Shown piece after piece: positions 1 to 7,125 of a stretch of 16,027 nt of DNA (positions are counted from its first letter, which is position 1; each line of letters begins with the position of its first letter). Origin of the DNA: JAVBMP01 sp031552315 (GTDB lineage: Bacteria; Desulfobacterota; Desulfovibrionia; Desulfovibrionales; Desulfovibrionaceae). Under the pieces are notes generated by a model. The model made no database searches. It saw only the letters and a list, made by a program, of their open reading frames with translations, and was not told the DNA's origin. The DNA is taken from assembly GCA_031552315.1 (NCBI GenBank), contig JAVBMP010000022.1, forward strand, positions 1 to 16,027, read 5' to 3'. Position numbers and translations under genes: made by a program.

Positions 1-437
1 ATAGATAGACTTGGACATATGAAAAAAACCTCACAAAATGATGATAAAACTCCGTACAGGGTGTATGAAAACACAATATCCATACAGTACGGCGCGTCTA
101 CTGAACGCCTTGCCTCAAGTTTTTTTTTTAGTCAAGCCCCCCTTGGCAGAAAATTGGCAAACCCGACAGGCCTTTTTAAAACTAAGAGCAATAAAAACAG
201 ATTATTAGACGAAAAAATTTTTTTATGAAAAGCTGACATTTTTTTTGCCCCGGCAAGGTTTTTGTTGTGTTTTGGTTTTTTTCAGGCTATTTTCCCAAGA
301 TAATTTTTAAGCAGACAAGAACATTGCAACCTGCCCATATGGTCACCCGGACGATCCCCGTACGGCCACCCGCGCGGCAGGCTGATTGCCGGGCCAACCG
401 CCGGGCGTTGCGCAATGCCTTGCAACGGGGTTTTATA
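1..437. other. AT-rich left flank without a convincing gene
   Basis: This stretch is much richer in A and T than the genes to its right and contains long T runs (120-129 and 239-247). A 69-codon ORF from 19 to 228 has no Shine-Dalgarno site, no recognisable motif and odd composition, so I do not call it. The stretch holds a bulged stem-loop at 52-92, a weak sigma-54-like element at 144-158 and the probable leader of the HD-domain gene. The first part may be the 3' flank of an upstream gene outside the window. Confidence 0.5.
52..92. repeat. bulged inverted repeat
   Basis: CCGTAC (52-57) and TGTATG (62-67) pair with CATACA (81-86) and GTACGG (87-92), giving a 12-bp stem with a 4-nt bulge and a 13-nt loop. 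A T run follows at 120-129, too far away for a classical terminator. It could be an operator or the end of an upstream transcript; function unknown. Confidence 0.4.
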
Positions 438-1502
438 GTGGAAAAAGGTTGTTTTATTTCTGATTTGCAGGCCGGGACAGACTTCAGGGCCATGTTCGCC
501 CTGGCGTCCGCCCAGCAGTATCAGGCCAAAAATGGGCCTTACTGGCGGCTGGAATTGCGCGACGCAAGCGGTTCCATAGAAGCCAAGATATGGTCGCCGC
601 AAAGCCAGAACTACCCGGATTTACAGGCCGGTTCCATTGTTGATATTGCCGGAAGGGTGGGCACATACAAAGAACGCATTGAAATTGCTGTTGATTCTTT
701 GCGCGTACTGGCGGAAGATGAACGCGCGGCGCTTGACTTGCGCGACTTTATGCCGGCAAGCGCCCGCAACCCGGCGGAAATGTTTGAAGAATTGAAGCTG
801 CTTTGTTCCGCCACCTTCACCCATGCCCCCTGGGGGCGTTTTATAAAGGCCTTGTTGAAAGATGAAGAAATCTCACGCGGGCTTTTAAGCGCCCCGGCGG
901 CGGTTTCCATGCATCACGCCTATGCCGGGGGCCTTATGGAACATACCCTTGGCGTGTGCAAGCTGGCCATGAGCCTGGCGGATCTTTACCCGGCCCTGGA
1001 CAGGCAGGCCCTGCTGGCCGGGGCGCTTTGCCATGACCTTGGCAAAATGCGCGAGCTTAGCTACGGCCTGAACACAGACTACAGCGATCAGGGCCGCCTT
1101 ATAGGGCACATCAGCATAGGCGTGGAAATGCTGGAGCCTTTTTTGCGCAAATCCGCCCTGGAAGCGGAACTGGCGGAACATTTGAAGCACATGATGCTAA
1201 GCCACCACGGGCAGCGGGAATTTGGCTCCCCCTGCCTGCCCGCCACGCTGGAGGCCCAACTTCTGCATTACGCCGACAATATAGACGCCAAGGTCAACCA
1301 GATCAGCGCCGCGCTGGAGGCCGTGCCGGAAGGCGCCACCGGCTGGTCGTCATACGTCAAGGGGCTTGACCGCATGGTATACAAGGCCGCGCAAAGCCCG
1401 CAGGCCCCCAAAAAACCGCTGGCCGCCCCGCCCAAAAAGGCGCGGGAAGAAGCTTCAAACCCGGTACAGGCGTTGCAATGTTCATTACTTTTGAAGGAAT
1501 AG
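438..1502 (+). CDS. OB-fold / HD-domain protein, YhaM-like 3'-5' exoribonuclease family
   Basis: The product resembles the YhaM/CbfA group: an N-terminal OB-fold nucleic-acid-binding domain (about residues 5-92, with GPYWRLELRDASGSIEAKIW) followed by a metal-dependent HD domain (about 155-300). Visible HD metal ligands include H169, the CHDLGK motif with H199-D200, HH at 256-257 and D281. In that family the protein trims RNA or ssDNA from the 3' end in the cytoplasm. I chose the GTG at 438, giving 354 residues, because the family-like sequence (EKGCFISDL) begins there and a weak G-rich site lies 7 nt upstream. The ORF is open back to 267, but the extra 57 residues are low quality. ATG 339 is an alternative. 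The last residues (about 318-340) are a K/P/A-rich tail. It overlaps tmk by 25 nt, which suggests translational coupling. Substrate not determinable from sequence. Confidence 0.82.
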   Translation: MEKGCFISDLQAGTDFRAMFALASAQQYQAKNGPYWRLELRDASGSIEAKIWSPQSQNYPDLQAGSIVDIAGRVGTYKERIEIAVDSLRVLAEDERAALDLRDFMPASARNPAEMFEELKLLCSATFTHAPWGRFIKALLKDEEISRGLLSAPAAVSMHHAYAGGLMEHTLGVCKLAMSLADLYPALDRQALLAGALCHDLGKMRELSYGLNTDYSDQGRLIGHISIGVEMLEPFLRKSALEAELAEHLKHMMLSHHGQREFGSPCLPATLEAQLLHYADNIDAKVNQISAALEAVPEGATGWSSYVKGLDRMVYKAAQSPQAPKKPLAAPPKKAREEASNPVQALQCSLLLKE

Positions 1503-2113
1503 AGGGTTCCGGCAAGGGCACCATGCTGGAAATGACCGGCAAGTGGCTGGAACAACAAGGCAAAACGCCGCTGCACACCAGAGAACCGGGCGGTTCCGCC
1601 CTGGGGCGTGAACTGCGGGCCATCCTGCTGAATGCCAAAAACAGCAACCTGGCCCCGGAGGCGGAACTTTTCCTGTACCTGGCCGACCGCGCCCAGCATG
1701 TGCGCGAGCTGGTGGAACCGGCCCTGCGTGAAGGCAAAACAGTGCTTTCAGACCGCTACGCGGATTCCACCATAGTCTATCAGGGCTACGGGCGCGGGCT
1801 GGATACAGAGCTTTTGTTCAGCCTGAATGATACAGCCGTGAATGGCCTGTGGCCGGATCTTACCCTGGTGCTGGACATGGATGTGGAAGAAGCCCTTGAC
1901 CGGGCCAAAAGGCGCAACCATGAACTGGGCGTGGCGGAAAGCGAGGGCCGCTTTGAGGCCGAGGCCATAAGCTTTCACCAGCGCATACGCCGGGGGTATC
2001 AGGAATGGGCCGCCCGCAATTCCGCCCGCATAAAAATAATCCCCGCCACCGGCAGTCGTGAAGATGTGTTTGCCAGGGTGCGGGAATGTATGGTCAACCA
2101 TTTGAATTTGTAA
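1478..2113 (+). CDS. tmk: thymidylate kinase
   Basis: Thymidylate kinase phosphorylates dTMP to dTDP with ATP, the step common to de novo and salvage dTTP synthesis, in the cytoplasm. The 211-residue length is normal. Visible motifs are the P-loop EGIEGSGKGT (6-15), the REPGGS segment (35-40), and the SDRYADSTIVYQGYGRGL segment (91-108), whose D-R-Y is the substrate and magnesium motif of the family. The LID region (about 138-155) is RAKRRNHELG-like. The start lies inside the end of the upstream HD-domain gene, so the two are probably translationally coupled. The next gene begins 31 nt downstream, making a likely three-gene operon. Nothing appears damaged. Confidence 0.96.
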   Translation: MFITFEGIEGSGKGTMLEMTGKWLEQQGKTPLHTREPGGSALGRELRAILLNAKNSNLAPEAELFLYLADRAQHVRELVEPALREGKTVLSDRYADSTIVYQGYGRGLDTELLFSLNDTAVNGLWPDLTLVLDMDVEEALDRAKRRNHELGVAESEGRFEAEAISFHQRIRRGYQEWAARNSARIKIIPATGSREDVFARVRECMVNHLNL

Positions 2114-2144
2114 TTATTTTACCTCAGGAACGCAAGAAACAAGG

Positions 2145-5100
2145 ATGAACAGCACAAGAGCGAGCGCGTTAAGCAGGATGGATCTGGTAAACTTTGAAGC
2201 CAGGCTTTGCAACGCGCTGTCGCGTTTTTTCTCTTTTAAAACGCACAGTTTACATTTCCCGCTGTATGAGCCGGAACCGGCCCCGGTGTGGCTGCCGGAA
2301 GAAGACAAGCTTCTGCTGCCCTTGCGCCCCCTGCCGCCTTCTGGCCGTATTTTGCCCGCGCTGGGCCTGTTTGTGGCCGGCGGGGTGGAAGCCCGCGCCG
2401 CCGCCAGCATGGAAGAACTTTTGCCTGCCTTGCCCCTGGCGTCGTCTCTGGTGCTGGAAAATCTGCAACTTTACAAGCGCGGCATTTGCGACCCGCTTAC
2501 CGGGCTTTATACCAAAGAACATCTTGTGGCCCGGCTTACGCAGGAAATTGGCCGGGTCAAGGCCTCGCTTGGCCCTGTTTCCCCGGTTTCTTATGAACGG
2601 GGCGGAGAATGGGCCGCATCCAGAGAAAAACCGGAGGCCATCACCCCGGAAAGCCTGGCGGACTTCCCGCCGGATCTTGCGGAAACCATTCTGGAAGGCG
2701 CGGCGGAAAGTCAGGCGGAAGGCCCGGCCATTGCGGCGCACCTGCACAGCCGGGGCGGGGTGGCCATTTTGGTGCTGCACCTGGCCGGGCTGGCCGAACT
2801 GGCCAACCGTCAGGGTTACGCCCAGGCCGACCGCCTGTTGCAAGCCCTTGCGGCGGAATTGAAGGCGAATTGCCCGGAACAGGCCGTGGCCGCGCGTAGC
2901 GGAGATTATGAACTGGCCCTGTTCCTGCCCGGCGTGCCTGCCGCGCATTGCCGGAAACTGGCGGCCAACCTGATTGCCAGGCTGCAAAATGTGTACGTGG
3001 TGCATGACCTTACCCGGCGCAGAATCAGCATTACCCCCTCTTTGGGCTATGCCATTTACCCGCAGGATCTGGACGGGGTATCCGCCCGTTCACCGCAGGA
3101 ACAGGGGCGCTTGCTGCTGGGCAAGGCCCGCCTGGCCGCGTCTTTGGCCTCTGAATGGCCGCAGTTTTTGCGCGGCAATGCGGAACCCTGGCCGGTTTTG
3201 GGCTTTGGCCGCATTGTGGCGGAAGGCGGACGGGTGCGCGGCCCCCTGCCGCTTGGCCGCTACCTTGTAAACCTTGGCCGCCGGGTAAACGCGCGGGAAG
3301 GCCAGCATTTCGCAGTATGGAACCTGCGTTCGGACCCGCCGGTCTACAAGGGCGAACTGCTGTTGGCTGAGGTGCGGGAAGACGATTCTTTGGCAGAGCT
3401 GATAAGTTCTTCAGACCCAAAAACCCTGCCGGAGGCAGACGACCAGCTTTTGCTGCTTGCCCAGGCCAGCCCGCAAAGCTTTTCCGCCCGCAAGACGGAA
3501 GCCCCGCAGCTTGACCCGGCCACCGGGCTTTTGAGCCACAGCGATTTTATGACGGCCCTGTGCATGGAACGCGAAAAATATAACGAATTTTCCGTGGTGC
3601 TGATGCGCTTGAAGCTGAAGTTGCCCGAAGAAGAATTTGGCAGAGAGCCGGACGGGGAATTTGGCGGAGAACTTGACGGAGAACTTGACGGCGGCCCAGA
3701 AAACATATTGCCCCCGGATATGATGTCCCCGGATATGCTGCCAGAAGATACCCGGCCCCAAAATATACAGACGGAACATGAACAACCAGAAAACGCCGGG
3801 GCAGGACACGCCTCCGGGCCGGAGCACACCGCCCCAGACCGGGCTGAAGGCGCAAGTTCCGATCTTTTGACAATAAACCATTTTGACGCGGGCGCCAACC
3901 CCGGACAGACCGGCGTGGGCACCGCCTTTGCCGAACACTGGCTTATAGATTACGCGGAATGGGAAGATATGGTGGCCCAGGCCGCCTTGCTTTGTCAGGC
4001 CCAGTTTGACGGGCTGGATCTGAACGCGGAAGCGGTGGATGAATTTGCGGATTTCGCGGATTTTGCTTCCCCGGCTTCCTCCGCTTCGCCCGCTTCCTCT
4101 GTTTCCCCTGGCCCCACGGGTTCCACTGGCTCGCCCAATTTGCCCAGTTTGCCCAATTTGCCCAGTTTCTCAGGGGCGTCCGGTTCCCTTGGCCCCAGCA
4201 GTGAAGATGACGCCGTTTCCCGCGCGCATTCCTGTTCACCTGCTGGCACTTCCTCTGTTTCCATGCCCGGCAGCCGTATTTTGGGCGGGCGTTACGGGCA
4301 AAACAGCCTGATTTTCTTTTTGCCCACCAAAGACAGCGAGGCCCTTAACGAGGTTTGCACCATATTAAGCTGGCAAATGCAACAGCTTGGCCTTACGCTG
4401 GAAGCGGGCATTGCCTGCCACCCCTTTTTGCGAAGCTTCCGCAAAAACGATATAGTGGAAAATGCCCGCAAGGCTTTGGAATATTCCGCCCTTTTACCGC
4501 CCCCGCACATAGGCGTGCTGGACAGTCTGGCCCTGAACATCAATGCGGACAGGTTGTTCAGCATTGGCGACAAGTTCGGGGCCATTGGCGAATACCAGCG
4601 GGCCATTCTGGCCGACCAGGACAACACCCTGGCCTGGAATTCCCTTGGCGTGTGCCTGGCCTCTTTGGGCCGCCCGCAGCAGGCCCACCGTTATTTTACC
4701 GAAGCCCTGCGCCGTAACCCGGACGACCTTATGGCCCTGTACAACCTTGGCTACCTGCACCAGAGCGCGGGCGGAGAACAGGACGCGGAAGAGGCGGAAG
4801 AACTTTACCGCCGCTGCCTGATGCATGAGCCGCAACACGTTTACGCCATGATACGCCTTGGTCAGCTGGCCGAGCAGGGAAAAGACCAGAAGGAAGCGCG
4901 GGAATGGTACCTGCGCGCCGCGCGGTCAAACCAGGAAGAAATGCCAGACGGGTCGGAAAAACGCGGAACAGCGGCCATGATAAAACGCCTGCTGGCCCGC
5001 CTGTCCATCAAGGAAGGAAAAGAGCAGGAAGCCAGGGAATTGCTGCACGAAGCCCTGTTGCAAGACCCGCAAGACGCGTCCGCCCTGCAACTTCTGGCCC

Positions 5101-5273
5101 GCCTGTACCTGAAGGCCGGTGAAGACCCGCAGGTGGCGGCCAGCCTTGCCCGCCAAAGTGTAAGCCTTAACCCCGGCCTGAAGGCCGGGTGGCTGGCCCT
5201 TGCCAATGCCCTGCAAGCCATGAACAAACCGGATGAAGCGGCCAGGGCGCTGTTAAGGTCTGAAGAACTTTAA
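2145..5273 (+). CDS. tandem degenerate GGDEF domains with C-terminal TPR array
   Basis: The 1042-residue protein has two GGDEF-type halves and a TPR tail. The first half shows the usual entry motif DPLTGLYTKEHL (116-127) and a late SITPSLGYAIYPQ strand (295-307), but the active-site loop reads SGDYE (252-256) instead of GGDEF. The second half starts with DPATGLLSHSDF (457-468), and its loop reads GGRYGQNS (714-721). About 210 residues of acidic and Pro/Ser-rich low-complexity sequence (roughly 494-705) interrupt it. TPR repeats fill about 795-1040. No membrane segment or signal peptide is seen, so it should be cytoplasmic. Diguanylate cyclase activity is unlikely given both loops; c-di-GMP binding or scaffolding is possible. 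It follows tmk by 31 nt. The start is uncertain: ATG 2178, with AGCAGG just upstream, is an alternative. Confidence 0.85.
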   Translation: MNSTRASALSRMDLVNFEARLCNALSRFFSFKTHSLHFPLYEPEPAPVWLPEEDKLLLPLRPLPPSGRILPALGLFVAGGVEARAAASMEELLPALPLASSLVLENLQLYKRGICDPLTGLYTKEHLVARLTQEIGRVKASLGPVSPVSYERGGEWAASREKPEAITPESLADFPPDLAETILEGAAESQAEGPAIAAHLHSRGGVAILVLHLAGLAELANRQGYAQADRLLQALAAELKANCPEQAVAARSGDYELALFLPGVPAAHCRKLAANLIARLQNVYVVHDLTRRRISITPSLGYAIYPQDLDGVSARSPQEQGRLLLGKARLAASLASEWPQFLRGNAEPWPVLGFGRIVAEGGRVRGPLPLGRYLVNLGRRVNAREGQHFAVWNLRSDPPVYKGELLLAEVREDDSLAELISSSDPKTLPEADDQLLLLAQASPQSFSARKTEAPQLDPATGLLSHSDFMTALCMEREKYNEFSVVLMRLKLKLPEEEFGREPDGEFGGELDGELDGGPENILPPDMMSPDMLPEDTRPQNIQTEHEQPENAGAGHASGPEHTAPDRAEGASSDLLTINHFDAGANPGQTGVGTAFAEHWLIDYAEWEDMVAQAALLCQAQFDGLDLNAEAVDEFADFADFASPASSASPASSVSPGPTGSTGSPNLPSLPNLPSFSGASGSLGPSSEDDAVSRAHSCSPAGTSSVSMPGSRILGGRYGQNSLIFFLPTKDSEALNEVCTILSWQMQQLGLTLEAGIACHPFLRSFRKNDIVENARKALEYSALLPPPHIGVLDSLALNINADRLFSIGDKFGAIGEYQRAILADQDNTLAWNSLGVCLASLGRPQQAHRYFTEALRRNPDDLMALYNLGYLHQSAGGEQDAEEAEELYRRCLMHEPQHVYAMIRLGQLAEQGKDQKEAREWYLRAARSNQEEMPDGSEKRGTAAMIKRLLARLSIKEGKEQEARELLHEALLQDPQDASALQLLARLYLKAGEDPQVAASLARQSVSLNPGLKAGWLALANALQAMNKPDEAARALLRSEEL
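4047..4168 (+). repeat. in-frame 9-bp minisatellites inside the GGDEF-TPR gene
   Basis: Four consecutive 9-bp units alternate GCCCAATTT and GCCCAGTTT at 4133-4168, encoding NLPSLPNLPSF. Just upstream a GCGGATTTY unit is repeated near 4047-4065 (FADFADFA), followed by a Ser/Ala/Pro run. A further 12-bp acidic repeat (GGAGAACTTGAC twice) lies near 3665-3690. All preserve the reading frame. Confidence 0.85.
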
Positions 5274-5294
5274 AAACGCCTGCAAAATATGACA

Positions 5295-5337
5295 TTGCCG
5301 GAGTTTGGGGAAGCCGCGCTTCCCTGAACTCCGGCAA
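5295..5337. terminator. strong stem-loop between convergent genes, probable bidirectional terminator
   Basis: Left arm 5295-5314 and right arm 5318-5337 pair over 20 bp, counting two G-U wobbles in RNA, around a 3-nt CGC loop. It lies 22 nt after the GGDEF-TPR stop and 66 nt beyond the Rz stop on the other strand, the right place for shared termination. A long T tract is absent on both sides, so Rho-independent termination is inferred from the stem alone. Confidence 0.6.
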
Positions 5338-5358
5338 GATGTTTACAGGCTGTTACGT

Positions 5359-5380
5359 GAGACTGCTACACAATTGCCTC
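5359..5380. repeat. degenerate copy of the dispersed palindromic element
   Basis: This 22-nt site matches the copy at 6872-6893 at 17 of 22 positions, keeping GAG-C-G-T-CACAAT-GCCTC. It sits between the terminator stem-loop and the end of the Rz gene, marking one side of the lysis cassette; the better copy at 6871 marks the other. Confidence 0.45.
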
Positions 5381-5402
5381 CATTGAAGACCGTTGGGTTA
5401 TG

Positions 5403-6158
5403 TTATTCCTTCGCCAGCCCGCCATCCCATTCCCGCAAGGCTTGTTTATCGCTGCCTTCAAGGGCGGAATGGTCAAGCAAAAATCCTGTCCATTCAATCA
5501 CCTGCCCAACACTCAGGCCCTGCCAGGCGCTGCAGTCCGCTTCATTCGGGGTGGGCAGCCCTGCCCCTGCTCCGCCGGGCTGCCCGTTTGCGGCCGGGCT
5601 GCGGGGCTTGCCGGGGCTATTTCCGCCAGCCCTGTCATTCCGGGCAGGCCGGTCATTTCCTTCAGGCCTTTCAACCCCGGCAGCCCCTTCAGCCCCGGCA
5701 GCCCCGGCGGCAGGGGTATGCTTCTGGGTTGCAAAAGCCCTTTGGGCGGGCGGGTTTGCATTATTTCCGGCGGCGTTGGCCGCGGCGTGGTAGCGCAGGC
5801 ACAAAGCCAGCACGGCAGCATCAGGCAAAGGCAGGTCATAAAAATTGGACGCAGGGGTTTTTGAATTTTTTTCAGCATGTTGCATGGCCTTTTGCAGTTC
5901 ATGGTGCAGGTTGCGGGTTTCCATTGCCAGTTTGTCCGCCCGGGTTGCGGCGCGGCTTGCGGCTTCATCCCCGGCCAGTTGGTTTTGGCGCTGGGCCTCA
6001 AGCGTGTTTTGCAGGCCACGGTTCAACGCTTCCTGTTCCCCCAGGGCCATTGAGGTTTCCTTCAACTTTTGCCCGGCAAGGCCAAGATTTTTTTGCTGCG
6101 CGTAAATTATCCCGGCCAAAACAAGAAAAATGGCGGCTATTACGGCGTATTGCTTCAT
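5403..6158 (-). CDS. phage-type inner-membrane spanin (Rz/LysB-like)
   Basis: i-Spanins sit in the inner membrane and span the periplasm to an outer-membrane partner, fusing the two membranes in the last step of phage lysis. The 251-residue product has one N-terminal membrane segment (about 4-20) with little before it, then a helical coiled-coil-like region (about 22-98), then FYDLPLPDAAV (106-116), which resembles the D-x-PLPDxV stretch common near the end of Rz/LysB proteins. A Gly/Ala/Pro-rich repeat linker (about 126-205) and a C-terminal segment CSAWQGLSVGQVIEW (209-223) follow. It starts at a TAATG junction with the endolysin stop, so translation is coupled. It is longer than typical Rz (about 150 residues) because of the linker. 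An outer-membrane spanin gene is nested in its +1 frame. Confidence 0.72.
   Translation of the reverse strand: MKQYAVIAAIFLVLAGIIYAQQKNLGLAGQKLKETSMALGEQEALNRGLQNTLEAQRQNQLAGDEAASRAATRADKLAMETRNLHHELQKAMQHAEKNSKTPASNFYDLPLPDAAVLALCLRYHAAANAAGNNANPPAQRAFATQKHTPAAGAAGAEGAAGVERPEGNDRPARNDRAGGNSPGKPRSPAANGQPGGAGAGLPTPNEADCSAWQGLSVGQVIEWTGFLLDHSALEGSDKQALREWDGGLAKE
5513..5878 (-). CDS. nested outer-membrane spanin lipoprotein (Rz1-like), +1 frame of Rz
   Basis: This 121-residue ORF lies entirely inside the Rz gene, shifted +1 exactly as Rz1 is in lambda Rz. It begins MLKKIQKPLR, has a hydrophobic stretch (about 12-27) and a lipobox LCAC with C28 as the predicted lipidated cysteine, followed directly by a proline-rich mature start (ATTPRPTPP), which is the hallmark of Rz1 o-spanins. 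Residues 55-85 are GLPGLKGLPGLKGL-type Gly-x-y repeats, encoded by the same DNA repeats that make the Gly/Ala linker of Rz. The Shine-Dalgarno site (AAAGG) is weak, so coupling to Rz translation is likely. It should be anchored in the outer membrane and bind Rz across the periplasm. The frame is open without defect, which argues that it is used. Confidence 0.7.
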   Translation of the reverse strand: MLKKIQKPLRPIFMTCLCLMLPCWLCACATTPRPTPPEIMQTRPPKGLLQPRSIPLPPGLPGLKGLPGLKGLKEMTGLPGMTGLAEIAPASPAARPQTGSPAEQGQGCPPRMKRTAAPGRA

Positions 6159-6856
6159 TATGCGCCCCCCTGGCTTCCCGCCTGTTCCGCCTGTCCCGGC
6201 CGTTCTGGCCGTTCTGGTCGTTCTGGCCGCGCTGAAAATTCCGGCCGCGCCGAATATCCCGGGCGCGCCGAAGACTCATGACGCGCCAGGCCTTCCAGCA
6301 AATCGGCCTCGGCGCGGCGGCGCGGCCAATAGCCCTGCCAGGACGTGGGGTTGCGCAGTTCCGCAATCAGGGCCGGGTAGGCTTCACCCACCAGCAGTTT
6401 GAAGGAACGCGGCCACCCGCCCGGCCCAAGGTGATATTCCAAAGAAAGCGCCACGGCCTGCGCCTCTTTGGGGCGGTCGGCAAAAAGCGGCCGGGCGGCT
6501 TCTTGCGCGGCCTGGTCAAAACGCTGGGCCAGTTTGCCCAGGTAATGGCCAATAACGGCTTTGTCCAGCCCGGCAACTTCCGCTTCCCCAAGGGCCAGCG
6601 GGTGTTCATGCAAAAACGCCAGCGCCGTTTCCCCGCGTTTGCCCAAATAGGGGGCCAAACGCGCCCGCAAGGCCATGGGCAGGCCCATTTCCGCAAGGCT
6701 GCGCTGGCTGTGCTGCCCAAGGTCAAGCCCGCTGCCTATTGTCACGCCGGAATGCCCCAGCACCCGGCCTTTGGCGCAGGGCACATAGCCCGTGGCAATG
6801 GCCTTGCCCTCAAAGCCCTGTAAAACCTTTGTAATGAATTGATAATCGATTGGCAT
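6158..6856 (-). CDS. pesticin / T4-lysozyme-type muramidase (endolysin)
   Basis: The 232-residue product should cleave the MurNAc-GlcNAc bonds of peptidoglycan. The N-terminal half shows the pesticin-type pattern: FEG with E16, GYVP (23-26), and SGVTIGSGLDLGQ (36-48) with T39 and D45. The E-to-T gap of 23 and T-to-D gap of 6 equal those of the pesticin catalytic residues as I recall them (E178, T201, D207). Residues 1-195 look like a complete domain. The tail (about 195-232) is a repetitive SARPEFSARPERPERPERP stretch. There is no signal peptide or membrane segment, so release to the wall would need a holin or similar, and none is visible nearby. A good Shine-Dalgarno (AAGGAG) precedes ATG 6856. 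It overlaps Rz by TAATG. A hairpin repeat sits directly before its ribosome-binding site. Confidence 0.83.
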   Translation of the reverse strand: MPIDYQFITKVLQGFEGKAIATGYVPCAKGRVLGHSGVTIGSGLDLGQHSQRSLAEMGLPMALRARLAPYLGKRGETALAFLHEHPLALGEAEVAGLDKAVIGHYLGKLAQRFDQAAQEAARPLFADRPKEAQAVALSLEYHLGPGGWPRSFKLLVGEAYPALIAELRNPTSWQGYWPRRRAEADLLEGLARHESSARPGYSARPEFSARPERPERPERPGQAEQAGSQGGA

Positions 6857-6870
6857 AGCCGCTCCTTTTT

Positions 6871-6894
6871 AGAGGCCGTTGCACAATGGCCTCT
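6871..6894. repeat. dispersed palindromic element, copy in the endolysin leader
   Basis: Arms 6871-6881 and 6884-6894 pair over 11 bp (one G-U) around a 2-nt centre. On the minus strand the hairpin ends 5 nt before the AAGGAG ribosome-binding site of the endolysin. On the plus strand it is followed by TTTAAGTTTTT and would look like a terminator, but no plus-strand gene needs one there. Confidence 0.7.
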
Positions 6895-6956
6895 TTTAAG
6901 TTTTTACCATTGCGCCCGCCGCGTGGAATGGCCCTGTACGTTGACAGAAGCAAGCC

Positions 6957-6985
6957 ATAACACGGCTTTCATGCCCGGTTCGCAA
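6957..6985 (-). promoter_or_regulatory. candidate promoter for the lysis cassette
   Basis: Read on the minus strand, TTGCGA (6980-6985) and TGTTAT (6957-6962) are separated by 17 nt and match the sigma-70 -35 and -10 boxes at four of six positions each. It lies about 100 nt upstream of the endolysin start, leaving the hairpin repeat inside the leader. Confidence 0.35.
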
Positions 6986-7084
6986 AGAAGCGCCGGGCAG
7001 CCGTATGAAGCGCCTGGCGGTACTTGACAGCTTGCGGGCCAAAACCGCCCCGTCACCGCCCTGGCCGGGCGGCGCGGGCACGCC

Positions 7085-7113
7085 TTCTGTAAGGGCTGGA
7101 CTTCGCGTATTAT
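7085..7113 (+). promoter_or_regulatory. candidate promoter for the VWA-domain gene
   Basis: TATTAT (7108-7113) is a good -10 box with a poor -35 (TTCTGT, 7085-7090) at 17 nt. It is followed by a GGAGG at 7132-7136 and the VWA gene start at 7164. The -35 is weak enough that an activator or another start site is possible. Confidence 0.35.
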
Positions 7114-7125
7114 TTATGCCAGAAT

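Noticed and set aside
19..228. 69-codon ORF beginning MKKTSQNDDK
   Set aside because: No ribosome-binding site, no family-like pattern, and it runs through a T10 tract and a stem-loop. AT-rich sequence makes such an ORF easy to get by chance only in part, but nothing supports it.
267..437. 57-residue N-terminal extension of the HD-domain protein
   Set aside because: Composition is unlike the rest, it has no domain, and the OB-fold begins right at the GTG 438. Kept out of the gene call.
5393..6235. Plus-strand ORF of 280 codons opposite the Rz gene
   Set aside because: Pro/Ser/Arg-rich shadow frame; the minus strand has clear spanin features and start/stop coupling.
6896..7125. Possible small RNA or holin gene between the divergent endolysin and VWA genes
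   Set aside because: I checked both strands for a short membrane protein and for SRP, 6S or tRNA-like patterns and saw none. A 91-codon minus ORF there has no membrane segment.
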